NCBI GenBank assembly: GCA_045605145.1
Contig: JAZUPH010000039.1
Span: 1 to 22,545 of the forward strand
Source of the DNA: CAMNAO01 sp045605145
Lineage (GTDB): Bacteria > Bacillota > Clostridia > Oscillospirales > Oscillospiraceae
Length of the DNA stretch: 22,545 bases
Direction: 5' to 3'
Position numbers and translations under genes: made by a program. The notes beneath the pieces are model-generated. The model did not search any database, was not told the DNA's origin, and saw only the letters and a program-made list of their open reading frames with translations. This document shows, piece by piece, positions 7,789 to 15,582 of this stretch (its first letter is position 1; every line of letters starts with the position of its first letter).

Positions 7789-8751
7789 ATGGTCAAAACT
7801 GATGCCCAGACGATGAAAGAGCTTAAGGTGCAGCTTATTAAGAACATCGCACAGGAGCCGCTTATAAAGCAGTTCCATATGCGCCTTGCAAAGCCCAATA
7901 CCTGGATAATCGAGTATTTCAATCCCAGCGGTGAGACTCCGCGCGCCCATCTCCTCATCGGCAGCAAGTACGCGCTGCTCATTGATCCCACCGATTGTCC
8001 TTATGATATCCGCGCATATATTGAGACCTATATTACCGATAAGCCCATTCTCGTGGCAAACTCCCATTCCCACGGCGATCATACCGGCGCCAACTGGAGA
8101 TTTGATGACTGCACCATCTATATGTCTGAGCGCTGCCAGGAGGAAATGAAGAAGTTTAAGGACAGGGGCGTGCGTCCCGACCTGCTGGGCAACACAAATG
8201 TGTCACAGAATGAGGGCACTGTCATCAGACACGGCGATGTGATCGACCTTGGCGACAGGATCGTCCGCGCGATAGAGATCGAGAACTGCCACTCTCCCAC
8301 GAGTATCCTTCTGCTTGATGAGACCGCGGGCATCCTCTTTACCGGTGACGAGATCGATGCCGGCCAGGTAAATATGTGGACCCAGCCTGTTGAGGTGTTC
8401 AGAGACAATATGGTGTACCTCAACACTCTGCGCGACAAGTTTGACATGATCTGTTGCCCGCACAACGGTACCCCCATGCATGCGGATACACTCAACTATT
8501 TTATCGAGAACTGCGAGCGCGTCATGTCCGGCATTGAGGGTGAGCTGGATGTTGCATCCACCTCTTACCTGCTCAACCCCTTTGAGACCCGCAGCCCCGA
8601 ATCGGTGGAATACCGCCGCTGGGATCCCGTCACCCGCCGCAGCGAGTGGATGGGAACGGCCATCAACTACAATGTGGATCTGATTTTCAGATCTGACCTG
8701 GATAAGCCGCACCGCGTTGCGCTCACCGGCCCCAACAGCAAGCCCGTGTAA
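7789..8751 (+). CDS. MBL-fold metallo-hydrolase (sub-group A)
   Basis: This 320-residue cytosolic protein has the full metal-binding set of the metallo-beta-lactamase fold: HSHGDH at residues 93-98 (H93, H95, D97, H98), H168 in ENCHSPTS, D187 in FTGDE, and H225 in CPHNGTP. Such enzymes hydrolyse esters, lactones, amides, thioesters or phosphodiesters; the fold alone does not give the substrate. No signal peptide is visible. The ATG at 7789 is preceded by a GAGG site. Its closest relative here is the minus-strand gene at 9771-10682; both share the C-terminal pattern RRSEW-x-G followed by a hydrophobic strand and IFxSD. It lies just after the GntR regulator, the usual place for a regulated target, and ends at a strong terminator. 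Confidence 0.9.
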   Translation: MVKTDAQTMKELKVQLIKNIAQEPLIKQFHMRLAKPNTWIIEYFNPSGETPRAHLLIGSKYALLIDPTDCPYDIRAYIETYITDKPILVANSHSHGDHTGANWRFDDCTIYMSERCQEEMKKFKDRGVRPDLLGNTNVSQNEGTVIRHGDVIDLGDRIVRAIEIENCHSPTSILLLDETAGILFTGDEIDAGQVNMWTQPVEVFRDNMVYLNTLRDKFDMICCPHNGTPMHADTLNYFIENCERVMSGIEGELDVASTSYLLNPFETRSPESVEYRRWDPVTRRSEWMGTAINYNVDLIFRSDLDKPHRVALTGPNSKPV

Positions 8752-8804
8752 GCCGCCGGATTGAAACAGCGGCAAATCAACAAGCCTAAGCCTAACTGAC
8801 AGAG

Positions 8805-8842
8805 CAGTCACAGACCGCTGTGGGCGGCCTGTGACTGTTTTT
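8805..8842 (+). terminator. Rho-independent terminator after the gntR-hydrolase unit
   Basis: CAGTCACAG (8805-8813) pairs perfectly with CTGTGACTG (8829-8837). An inner CCGC/GCGG stem continues after one mismatch, and a T-run (TTTTT at 8838-8842) follows directly. This is a strong plus-strand terminator about 55 bases after the hydrolase stop. Confidence 0.9.
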
Positions 8843-8973
8843 CTCATTTTTAACGGTATTTTATCCGTTTGTATTTCGGAATAGTATTGCTTTTTTGGCC
8901 GATTTACGGCAAAATATCATTAGTGCATCCGAATGGATCTGCACATTCACAGCCCAGTAAAGGATTGACAACC

Positions 8974-9648
8974 ATGGCGATAGACAGAGCGAAACTTACC
9001 AAAACCGTAAACGAAAGATTGGACTCGTACCCCAGAAGGCGTTTAAAGTCAACCAAGGTAGGATATCAAAAGTACTTTGACGGCTATACCAATTACACGG
9101 TGCGTAAGAAGAACGGTAAAGGCGTTAAAACGATAAGAATTTATACTGCCGACTATTACACTCACGACTGCGACGATAAAACCTGGCTTCGTTATAAGAT
9201 AACTTATGCCGTACTCAGTGTTGCCGCCGTTGCACTGTTTCTCATTGCTGCGCTCAGCCCCTCGACCAGTTCGGTGTGGGCGCCTGTGGCGGTTCCCGGC
9301 AGCCTGTCTGCCGCGGCCATGCTGATGTATGTGGCGTATATGATCTGCTACCTTGCCAGCCCAAGACTGATGACCTCCTGGACACAGAGCAATTACCGTA
9401 AGTTCGTGCTGGCCTTCTCGCTGATCTCCTGGGCGGGTCTTGCGATCACGGCGCTGTTTAATCTGATTTATATGATATTTATAACGGACAGCGGAAAGCT
9501 GACAGAGCTTCTGTCCACTGCGGAGTATGCATTAAGCGCCGCCGCCGTGTGGTATGTGTGGAAGACGGAGAAGGACATGGACTACTGCACCGTACCCAAT
9601 GAGGCGGAGATTCCCGACTTTGAGGATCTGGTACTCATCAGTAAGTAA
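8974..9648 (+). CDS. Four-helix membrane protein of unknown function
   Basis: I do not recognise this 224-residue protein. A basic, cytosol-like N-terminal part of about 75 residues (rich in Lys, Arg and Tyr, with KVGYQKYFDGYTNYTVRKK) is followed by four hydrophobic segments. They begin near ITYAVLSVAAVALF, SVWAPVAVPGSLSAA, KFVLAFSLISWAGLA and STAEYALSAAAVWYV. A short acidic tail ends IPDFEDLVLISK. An in-frame ATG-type start at 8869 would add 35 residues overlapping the region just after the terminator; ATG at 8974 has AAAGGA 9 bases upstream and begins a cleaner MAIDRAKLTK, so it was chosen. It stands alone between two divergent-copy MBL genes and converges on the minus-strand array. A role as a membrane anchor or small sensor is possible but unsupported. 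Confidence 0.75.
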   Translation: MAIDRAKLTKTVNERLDSYPRRRLKSTKVGYQKYFDGYTNYTVRKKNGKGVKTIRIYTADYYTHDCDDKTWLRYKITYAVLSVAAVALFLIAALSPSTSSVWAPVAVPGSLSAAAMLMYVAYMICYLASPRLMTSWTQSNYRKFVLAFSLISWAGLAITALFNLIYMIFITDSGKLTELLSTAEYALSAAAVWYVWKTEKDMDYCTVPNEAEIPDFEDLVLISK

Positions 9649-9693
9649 AGCCCAAAACGGTACATTATACAGGTTTTGTATTCTGACAGCAAA

Positions 9694-9732
9694 AAGCACC
9701 TCGGGTGGCAATGAATGCCGCCTGAGGTGCTT
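9694..9732. terminator. Two-way terminator between convergent genes
   Basis: AAGCACCTCGGGTGGCA (9694-9710) pairs with TGCCGCCTGAGGTGCTT (9716-9732) over 17 positions, two of them G-T wobbles, with a five-base loop. A run of A residues (9691-9695) gives a T-tract on the minus strand, and a shorter GTGTTTTG tail serves the plus strand. It ends both the membrane protein gene and the long minus-strand hydrolase array. Confidence 0.9.
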
Positions 9733-9770
9733 CGTGTTTTGCTTAATTATCTGCCGTGGTTTTGCGCGGA

Positions 9771-10682
9771 TCAATCTTCCACATCGGAATAGAAGATGCG
9801 CTTTACATCATAGACCAGGGTCGCGCCCTTCCACTCGCTGCGTCTGCCGGTGTCGCCGTAACGCTCAAGGCGGGCGGAGCTGTCAACATAGCAGACCTCA
9901 CCAAAGGGAGGATTGTGGTAGCTCATTGGGTTGAGACCGAAGCTCATGGAGCCGATCTCCTTGCTGCCCTCATGACCTGCCATAATGCGCTCGCAGTTTT
10001 CGATCATGTTGTCCAGCATGCTGATGTCCATGGGGCTGCCGTTGTGGGGCGGGCAGATGCAGGTGGCCCTGCCTTCTACGCGATTCTTGAGCTCGATGAG
10101 GTTATCGCGGTACAGCTCTACGCAGTTTTTGCTGCCGGCACGGCCGCCGATGAGCACCTGACCGCCCTCAAACTCATCACCGGTGAACAGACAGCCATAC
10201 TTGGTGTCCAGATATGCCATGGATGACGGGCTGTGGCAGCCGCAGAACTTGATACACTCGATCTGTCTGCCGCCAAGATCGATGATGTCGCCGTCCTTTA
10301 CTATAACGGGAGTATAAGTACCTTTCACAACACGGCCGGGCCGGGGACTTGGCTTGGTGCGGCTGTCCAGTATTTCCTGGGCACTGATCTCGCTCATATA
10401 TTGGGGGCAGTCATCAAACTGATAGTTGTTGCCGGTGTGGTCAAAGTGGGAGTGGGAAGAAATGGTGATGAGGGGCTTGTCGGTGACGACCTTCTCAACA
10501 TATTCTCTGACATTGTAGAAAACATCGGTCGTGTCGATGACAGCGGCCAGCTTCTCGCCCACAACGACATGGGGGTGGGGAGGGGCGAAGCCCAGCACGA
10601 ACGCATTGAGGATCCATGTGTCCGGCTTAATAAGGCGGCGGGAGAACTGCTTCTCAATAGGGAGTGCGAAAACATCAAACAT
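9771..10682 (-). CDS. MBL-fold metallo-hydrolase (sub-group A)
   Basis: This 303-residue protein carries the complete metal set: HSHFDH at residues 77-82, H150 in CGCHSPSS, D169 in FTGDE, and H213 in PPHNGSP. It is clearly a paralogue of the gene at 7789: both share KPDTW/KPNTW near the start, the THTG-like loop after the metal motif, the MIENCERIM/FIENCERVM helix, and the RRSEW C-terminal motif. It lacks about 14 residues of the N-terminal extension of that paralogue. AAAGGAG lies about 9 bases before the ATG. It is the last gene of the minus-strand array, 45 bases after the MATE gene, and ends at the two-way terminator. No export signal is seen, so it should act in the cytosol. The substrate is unknown. 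Confidence 0.9.
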   Translation of the reverse strand: MFDVFALPIEKQFSRRLIKPDTWILNAFVLGFAPPHPHVVVGEKLAAVIDTTDVFYNVREYVEKVVTDKPLITISSHSHFDHTGNNYQFDDCPQYMSEISAQEILDSRTKPSPRPGRVVKGTYTPVIVKDGDIIDLGGRQIECIKFCGCHSPSSMAYLDTKYGCLFTGDEFEGGQVLIGGRAGSKNCVELYRDNLIELKNRVEGRATCICPPHNGSPMDISMLDNMIENCERIMAGHEGSKEIGSMSFGLNPMSYHNPPFGEVCYVDSSARLERYGDTGRRSEWKGATLVYDVKRIFYSDVED

Positions 10683-10718
10683 GGAACGTGACTCCTTTCG
10701 TGATTTAAAATATTGCCG

Positions 10719-10740
10719 GGGTGAATGTTATTTTTCACCC
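10719..10740 (-). promoter_or_regulatory. Hairpin across the MATE stop codon
   Basis: GGGTGAA (10719-10725) and TTCACCC (10734-10740) form a 7-base-pair stem that includes the stop codon of the MATE gene on the minus strand. Only a weak TATTTT follows in the direction of transcription. It may act as a leaky attenuator or an RNA-stability element before the last hydrolase gene. Confidence 0.4.
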
Positions 10741-12104
10741 AGAAGCTTTCTCGTTGTCCATCGGTTGCTGTAAAAATAGAAGATTCCTATAATAGCGGGG
10801 GCCAGCTTCGCTATGGTGTTGCCGTAGAAGAAGCCCACAACGCCCATTTTGAATGTGTAGCCCAGCAGGAAGCTGATGCCCAGACGCAGCACCACGCCGT
10901 CGAGCATACTGGCAATGAAGCTCAACTTGCTGTTGCCGCTGCCGGAGATGACGGAGCTGTAGCTGCCGTGGAAGGGGGAGCTTATAAATGAGATGAGACA
11001 GATGCGCATATATGTCACGCCCAGCTCAATTACGGCTGCGTCATCGGTGAACAGCCTGAACGCCTCTCTGGGGAAGAAGATTGCAACTATGACGGCGAAG
11101 CTGGCCATAATGCCGGAGCAGACGATGGCGGTGTAAACGATCTTACGCACTCTGTCGTACTTTTTGGCACCGATGTTCTGTGCAACCATGGCGCCTGCGC
11201 CGTGATTGATGCTGTTGCAGAACACATTGATGAGCTTCTGAGCTTTGTTGCCGATGCTGTTGGTGGCGGAGGCAATAAGCCCGAACTGATTGACATGCGC
11301 GCCGCATATAAGCTGTGAGCCGTGGATGAAGGCCGAGGAGAAGGACATAGGTATGCCCAGGCGGAGCAGCACCATCAGGTGCGTCTTCACGATTTTCATA
11401 TTCTCCCTGGTGAAGGATACCCCGAAAGCCTCACGCCGTTTATAGAGGAATGCAAAGGCCGCGATAAATGACGCAATCTGTGCCGCGATGGTGGCGATGG
11501 CGGTGCCGGCGGCCTCCAGCGGGATTACCGCAACCAGCAGGATGTCCATGAAAACATTGGCGATGGCCGCCACGATGATGAAATACAGGGGGCGCTTCGA
11601 CTCGCCCAGACCGCGGAGAATTCCGCACACTGTGTTGTAGCCGAATATGAACGGAAGCCCCAGGCTGACGATTATCATGTAGTCCCGTGCCTGCGACAGT
11701 GCCTCTTCCGGGCAGTTAAGCCAGTCAAGGAACATATTGCAGCCAAAGATACATATTGCCATGCATACGATGGACAGTATGCCGGTAAACAGCATCGCCG
11801 TCATCATGGTTTCGCTGATTTCTTTCTTCTTGCCGCCGCCGAACAGCTGCCCGATGTAGATCTGCGCCGCTGAACCGAATGCGGAGGCCATAAAGGTTAC
11901 CATGGTGGCTATCTCACCGCCCTGTGAAACGCCCACCGTACCGGTTGAGCCCACATACTGGCCAATGACGATCATGTCCACCGTGTTATACAGCTGCTGC
12001 ACCAGATTGGCCAGCAGCAGGGGCAGCACAAATTTCAGCAGCTGCCTTAAAATATTACCTTGCGTCAGGTCTGCGCCGACGCCGTTTTTCAATCTTTCTG
12101 ACAT
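10728..12104 (-). CDS. MATE-family multidrug/metabolite exporter
   Basis: This 458-residue protein has about twelve hydrophobic helices and the two-fold repeat of MATE transporters, which export cationic or polar organic compounds using a Na+ or H+ gradient. Family features include FVLPLLLANLVQQLYNTVD near residues 26-44, a first-half ILRGLGESKRP loop, and the matching second-half SGSGNSK loop near residue 385. The length is normal for the family. A GGAG site lies 8 bases before the ATG. It sits inside the hydrolase array, between an MBL gene 85 bases upstream and another 45 bases downstream, all on the same strand, so its cargo may be a product or toxic by-product of those hydrolases. That link is inferred from gene order. 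Confidence 0.92.
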   Translation of the reverse strand: MSERLKNGVGADLTQGNILRQLLKFVLPLLLANLVQQLYNTVDMIVIGQYVGSTGTVGVSQGGEIATMVTFMASAFGSAAQIYIGQLFGGGKKKEISETMMTAMLFTGILSIVCMAICIFGCNMFLDWLNCPEEALSQARDYMIIVSLGLPFIFGYNTVCGILRGLGESKRPLYFIIVAAIANVFMDILLVAVIPLEAAGTAIATIAAQIASFIAAFAFLYKRREAFGVSFTRENMKIVKTHLMVLLRLGIPMSFSSAFIHGSQLICGAHVNQFGLIASATNSIGNKAQKLINVFCNSINHGAGAMVAQNIGAKKYDRVRKIVYTAIVCSGIMASFAVIVAIFFPREAFRLFTDDAAVIELGVTYMRICLISFISSPFHGSYSSVISGSGNSKLSFIASMLDGVVLRLGISFLLGYTFKMGVVGFFYGNTIAKLAPAIIGIFYFYSNRWTTRKLLGEK

Positions 12105-12124
12105 AGTTGCTCCGTTTGGTATCA

Positions 12125-12157
12125 GCCTGCCGCCGTGTTTTCTTCACAGCGGCAGGC
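12125..12157 (-). promoter_or_regulatory. GC-rich hairpin between hydrolase and MATE genes
   Basis: GCCTGCCGC (12125-12133) and GCGGCAGGC (12149-12157) form a perfect 9-base-pair stem, extended by GTG/CAC after one mismatch. There is no T-run on the minus strand, so it is more likely an RNA processing or stability element within the operon than a full terminator. Confidence 0.5.
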
Positions 12158-12189
12158 GCTGTTTATATCTGCGTTTGTCTCCTGGTGAT

Positions 12190-13164
12190 TTACCGGTGCG
12201 CTTCCGGATCCTCCCACAGATTAGCCGCGTTGATCTTCAGGAATACCCTGCCCCTTCTGAGCAGACACACCTTTCTTTCCGTGTTTACATCATCCGGCCT
12301 GGATTTGGGGGCGCTGTCCTTCTCACTGGGGCGGAAGCCCTTGACCAGAGGCACGGACTGTCCCCAAAAACTGGGGGCCTCACAGGGAGAGATGTTGCCC
12401 TTGAGGGCATCTTCCAGAAGAGAGATGACGGTGGGCAGGCAATCGTCATCCAGCGGTGCGCCAAGAGCGCGGAAATCGTGGTGACAGTTGTATATACCGT
12501 CGTACTTGTCCTTCAGTGATTCCAGCCTCTTGAGGTGTCTGAGACTTGTCTCGACAGGAACGTTTCCCACACCAAGATTGAAGTTTAGACAGTCGCCTGC
12601 GATAACGGTACGCGTCTTCTCGTCAAGGAAGAACATTGAACCTATGGAGTGGCCGAAGCAGTGGTAGGCGGTAACGATGCGGCCGCCGCCCAGATCAAAC
12701 TGCTGTCCATCCTCGATGATATTGATCTTTGGCTCTTTGCTGCCCGGTTCGGGATCGCGTACATCCACATAAAGGTCGTAGGGATACAGGTTAAACATGG
12801 TGTAGGGAGCGCCAATGCAGCCCTTCTGACGGCGTGCTATACGCTCACAGTCCCAACGGCGTCTCTCTGTTGCCTGAGGGATGGGGCGATGAGCTTCGTA
12901 AGCGGGTCTGCTCATCCATATTTCGTCAAACTCCCGTCCGTGGGCGGTGTGATCGATGTCGGGATGGGTGCATACTACGATCAGCGGTTTGTCTGTCAGC
13001 ATCTCTATTGCGCCGCGCAGGTCGCCGATGCCCATGCCCAGGTCGATAAGCATGGCCTTCTCTTCGCCGATGAGCAGGAACATACTTGCCACATCAAATT
13101 CATCGATCTCCCATGTGTCCTTCTTAAACTGCACCATGGGGAAAAGTTTGGTGAGTTCTGCCAT
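12190..13164 (-). CDS. MBL-fold metallo-hydrolase (sub-group B, HPDxDH variant)
   Basis: This 324-residue protein begins MAELTKLFPMVQ and has the MBL fold with an altered first metal motif: HPDIDH at residues 67-72, where the usual second histidine is D69. Other ligands are present: H172 in CFGHS, D191 in AGDCLNF, and H228/H229 in NCHHDF. A sub-group-specific segment, RRRWDCERIARRQKGCIGAP, spans 101-120. The C-terminus has the LWEDPEAH signature shared by all B members. An in-frame start at 13185 would add seven residues; ATG at 13164 has AGGAGG about 8 bases upstream and matches the start of its paralogues. The neighbour at 13201-14181 is a recent duplicate. The C-terminal 60 residues, with a Lys/Arg/Pro/Asp-rich linker near 278-298, are the most divergent part. 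Substrate unknown. Confidence 0.88.
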   Translation of the reverse strand: MAELTKLFPMVQFKKDTWEIDEFDVASMFLLIGEEKAMLIDLGMGIGDLRGAIEMLTDKPLIVVCTHPDIDHTAHGREFDEIWMSRPAYEAHRPIPQATERRRWDCERIARRQKGCIGAPYTMFNLYPYDLYVDVRDPEPGSKEPKINIIEDGQQFDLGGGRIVTAYHCFGHSIGSMFFLDEKTRTVIAGDCLNFNLGVGNVPVETSLRHLKRLESLKDKYDGIYNCHHDFRALGAPLDDDCLPTVISLLEDALKGNISPCEAPSFWGQSVPLVKGFRPSEKDSAPKSRPDDVNTERKVCLLRRGRVFLKINAANLWEDPEAHR

Positions 13165-13200
13165 TGCTTTGTCCTCCTGTCGCAATTATAGGTCTGTGGT

Positions 13201-14181
13201 TTACAGTGACTTCAGCTCATGCTCGTCCGGGTTCTCCCACAGGCTGTCGGGATTGATATTCAGGAAGCATCTGCCGCGGCGCAGCAGCATTCTCCTGCGG
13301 GCCATCATGGGCTTTTTGCCGGGCATGGAAGGCATCTTTTCCATAGACAGGGATCTGTCCTTGGTCAGAGGTACCGACTGACCCCAGGGGCTGGGAACTT
13401 CGCAGGGGGAAACGTTGCCCTTCAGCGCGTCCTCCAGCAGGGAGATGACAGTGGGCAGGCAATCGTCATCCAGCGGTGCGCCAAGAGCGCGGAAATCGTG
13501 GTGACAGTTGTAGATGCCGTCGTATTTGTCCTTCATGGACTCCAGTCTCTTGAGGTGCTTGAGACTTGTCTCCACGGGTACGCTGCCGATGCCAAGATTG
13601 AAGTTCAGGCAGTCGCCGGCAATGACGGTGCGGGTCTTTTCATCCAGGAAGAACATAGAACCGGTGGAGTGGCCGAAGCAGTGGTAAGCGGTAACGATGC
13701 GGCCGCCGCCCAGATCGAACTGCTGCCCGTCTTCAATGATGTTGACCTTGGGGATCTTTTGATCCGGATAAGGCTCATGGACGTCTACATAAAGATCGTA
13801 GGGATACAGGTTAAACATGGTGTAGGGAGCGCCGATGCAGCCCTTCTGACGGCGGGCAATGTGCTCTATATCCCAGCGGCGGCGCTCGGTCTCACCGGGG
13901 TGATGGTAAACGGCGGCTGCATCCTTGCTCATCCAGATCTCGTCAAACTGAATGCCCTGCGCCACGTGATCCAGGTCGGGGTGGGTGCAGACGGCGATAA
14001 TGGGCTTGTCGGTGATCATTTCCACCGCGCCGCGCAGGTCGCCGATGCCCATGCCCAGGTCGATAAGCATGGCCTTCTCTTCGCCGATGAGCAGGAACAT
14101 ACTCGCCACATCAAATTCATCGATCTCCCATGTGTCCTTCTTAAACTGCACCATGGGGAAAAGCTTTGTAAGTTCTGCCAT
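13201..14181 (-). CDS. MBL-fold metallo-hydrolase (sub-group B, HPDxDH variant)
   Basis: This 326-residue protein is the closest paralogue of the gene at 12190. The first 60 residues differ only at scattered sites. Its first metal motif is HPDLDH (67-72) with Asp at 69 instead of His; H172, D191 and the NCHHDF histidines are kept. The core segment IARRQKGCIGAPYTMFNLYP is unchanged. The sequence differs most after the metal motif (AAAVYHHPGETER near 87-100) and in a Met/Lys/Pro-rich linker near 280-298, both candidates for substrate contact. AAGGAG lies about 10 bases before the ATG, and the gene is 36 bases from its copy. As no signal peptide is visible, it should be cytosolic. The reaction is unknown. 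Confidence 0.88.
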   Translation of the reverse strand: MAELTKLFPMVQFKKDTWEIDEFDVASMFLLIGEEKAMLIDLGMGIGDLRGAVEMITDKPIIAVCTHPDLDHVAQGIQFDEIWMSKDAAAVYHHPGETERRRWDIEHIARRQKGCIGAPYTMFNLYPYDLYVDVHEPYPDQKIPKVNIIEDGQQFDLGGGRIVTAYHCFGHSTGSMFFLDEKTRTVIAGDCLNFNLGIGSVPVETSLKHLKRLESMKDKYDGIYNCHHDFRALGAPLDDDCLPTVISLLEDALKGNVSPCEVPSPWGQSVPLTKDRSLSMEKMPSMPGKKPMMARRRMLLRRGRCFLNINPDSLWENPDEHELKSL

Positions 14182-14226
14182 GATAGTTCTCCTTTCTTTT
14201 ATCGCAATATACGCCCTGTTAAACAG

Positions 14227-15555
14227 TTATTTAAATGCCTCGATTACCAGTTCTCTGGTCCTGTTTGCCAGCGGTTCGTCTGCGGAACCCGGCTCAACGC
14301 CGCCAAAGGCCTGGAAAGTCTTGTGATCTTTGGAGCCCTTGTCAAGGGTGTAGCCGCCCTGACCGGGGATGTGAGTGATGACAAACTTGTTGTCCACCGG
14401 AGCGGCAGCCATCATGTCTCTGGCGATTTCAGCGTAAAGCTCACCGCTGGTGAGTATGACTGCGGTTTTACCGACTCTGAGCACATCAAGCTGATAGTTG
14501 ATCATTTTGTCCGGGTCGATAAACAGTGTGGGGAACTCGGGCATTTTGGGAGCGGACCAATCGGTGCGGGGGCCCACACCGCCCATACGCAGGCCGAAGG
14601 GAGGCATCTTGTAGTTCGGGTCGCGCTTGCGTGCGGGGATGGGTACCTGAGATTTCAGATATTTGATCTCGATCTCGTCCTCATATTCCGTGATCCCCTT
14701 CAGGCAGGCAACCGCGTCAGCGCCCTGCCGTGCACCGATGGCATCCATATGTATGTAGCCGGAGCCGTCGGGGAGGGAGATCTTGGTGACATATCCGTCG
14801 GGGAACTCCTGCCATACATAGTCCCACAGAATCGGGTCCTGATTGCCGGCGGCGCCGCTGGTCCATGCTACTACCGCGCCGTCAGCCTCGTACACATCCT
14901 CGACAAACTGGCAGGCAATGCCGGGGAAGTTGGAAGAGGACTTGATCTTGCCGTCCACATCCTTCTGCGTGAAGGCGCACACGGCGTGGGCGCCGAAGTT
15001 GAGCATAGCCGCGATCAGCTTGTCATCTTCGTCCACAAACTTCATCACTGCCAGGGTCTTGTTGCTGTATCCGCTGTAACAGGGACCCTCAACCCAGAAA
15101 CCGAAGCCGGTCTTAAGGTCGCGGTTGACATTGAGGTAGCTGTCGATCTCGCCGTAGCCCACTTTTGCAGGACGCAGTGTCTCCAGGGCGATTCTTGACG
15201 CTTCAATACCGGCAGAGTACTCCAGCTTCTTGAAATACTCAAACTTCTCCGGGTCTGCGGGGAATTTGCATCTGTCGCATGGGGAGGAGTGGTTGTGGGT
15301 GACACATATAATAATGTCCTCCACAGGAATCCCGGTTTCTTTGCTGATTCCGGGAAGAAGCTCCGGCACGCTGGGAATATCGCTCAGTTCATAGATAATA
15401 AACAGAATCTTTCTCTCGCCGTTGTCGATGAGGATAGTTCTCACGAAACATTCATCGCGCATTTCATCACAGATGGCAAAATTGGAGGGGAACGGATACA
15501 TTTCTTTTGGCGGGTTAATGCTTACTTTTCCGGCGCCGACTTTTAAATTAGCCAT
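14227..15555 (-). CDS. Neutral/alkaline ceramidase-like zinc amidase
   Basis: This 442-residue protein resembles the N-terminal catalytic domain of neutral ceramidases, zinc enzymes that cut N-acyl amide bonds. It starts with the family signature VGAGKVSINPP (residues 6-16). It then has THNHSSP (86-92, compare THTHSGP) with H87 and H89 as likely zinc ligands, H190 in NFGAHAV, and SGAAGNQDP (233-241) around the expected nucleophile serine. It is much shorter than secreted ceramidases (usually above 600 residues), lacks their C-terminal immunoglobulin-like domain and has no signal peptide, so it is probably a cytosolic relative with another N-acyl or peptide-like substrate. AAAGGAG lies 7 bases before the ATG. 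It lies between MBL genes on the same strand, 45 bases before the next one, which suggests a step in the same pathway. Confidence 0.78.
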   Translation of the reverse strand: MANLKVGAGKVSINPPKEMYPFPSNFAICDEMRDECFVRTILIDNGERKILFIIYELSDIPSVPELLPGISKETGIPVEDIIICVTHNHSSPCDRCKFPADPEKFEYFKKLEYSAGIEASRIALETLRPAKVGYGEIDSYLNVNRDLKTGFGFWVEGPCYSGYSNKTLAVMKFVDEDDKLIAAMLNFGAHAVCAFTQKDVDGKIKSSSNFPGIACQFVEDVYEADGAVVAWTSGAAGNQDPILWDYVWQEFPDGYVTKISLPDGSGYIHMDAIGARQGADAVACLKGITEYEDEIEIKYLKSQVPIPARKRDPNYKMPPFGLRMGGVGPRTDWSAPKMPEFPTLFIDPDKMINYQLDVLRVGKTAVILTSGELYAEIARDMMAAAPVDNKFVITHIPGQGGYTLDKGSKDHKTFQAFGGVEPGSADEPLANRTRELVIEAFK

Positions 15556-15582
15556 GTTTTATCTCCTTTTGATAAAAATGCG

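Larger units (their letters stand above)
12190..14215 (-). repeat. Tandem gene duplication of two MBL hydrolases
   Basis: The two genes are direct repeats about 1.02 kb apart. Stretches of perfect identity include 13010-13086 versus 14027-14103 (77 bases), 13088-13146 versus 14105-14163 (59 bases) and 12431-12492 versus 13451-13512 (62 bases), including synonymous positions. Identity falls in the region after the metal motif and near the 3' end. The leaders also share TTGCGA shortly before the ribosome binding site, so the copied unit probably included the leader. Confidence 0.85.

Noticed and set aside
8869..8973. N-terminal extension of the membrane protein
   Set aside because: The stretch follows the terminator closely and has no ribosome binding site before 8869, while ATG 8974 has AAAGGA at good spacing.
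12190..14215. Tandem repeat as a mobile element
   Set aside because: No transposase, terminal inverted repeats or target-site duplications are seen; simple gene duplication explains it.
13219..15198. A 659-codon open frame on the plus strand
   Set aside because: It runs antisense across two MBL genes and the amidase gene, which have clear motifs and ribosome binding sites. Its translation is repetitive, rich in Ala/Gly/Val/His and without a recognisable domain; it is a by-product of codon use on the other strand.
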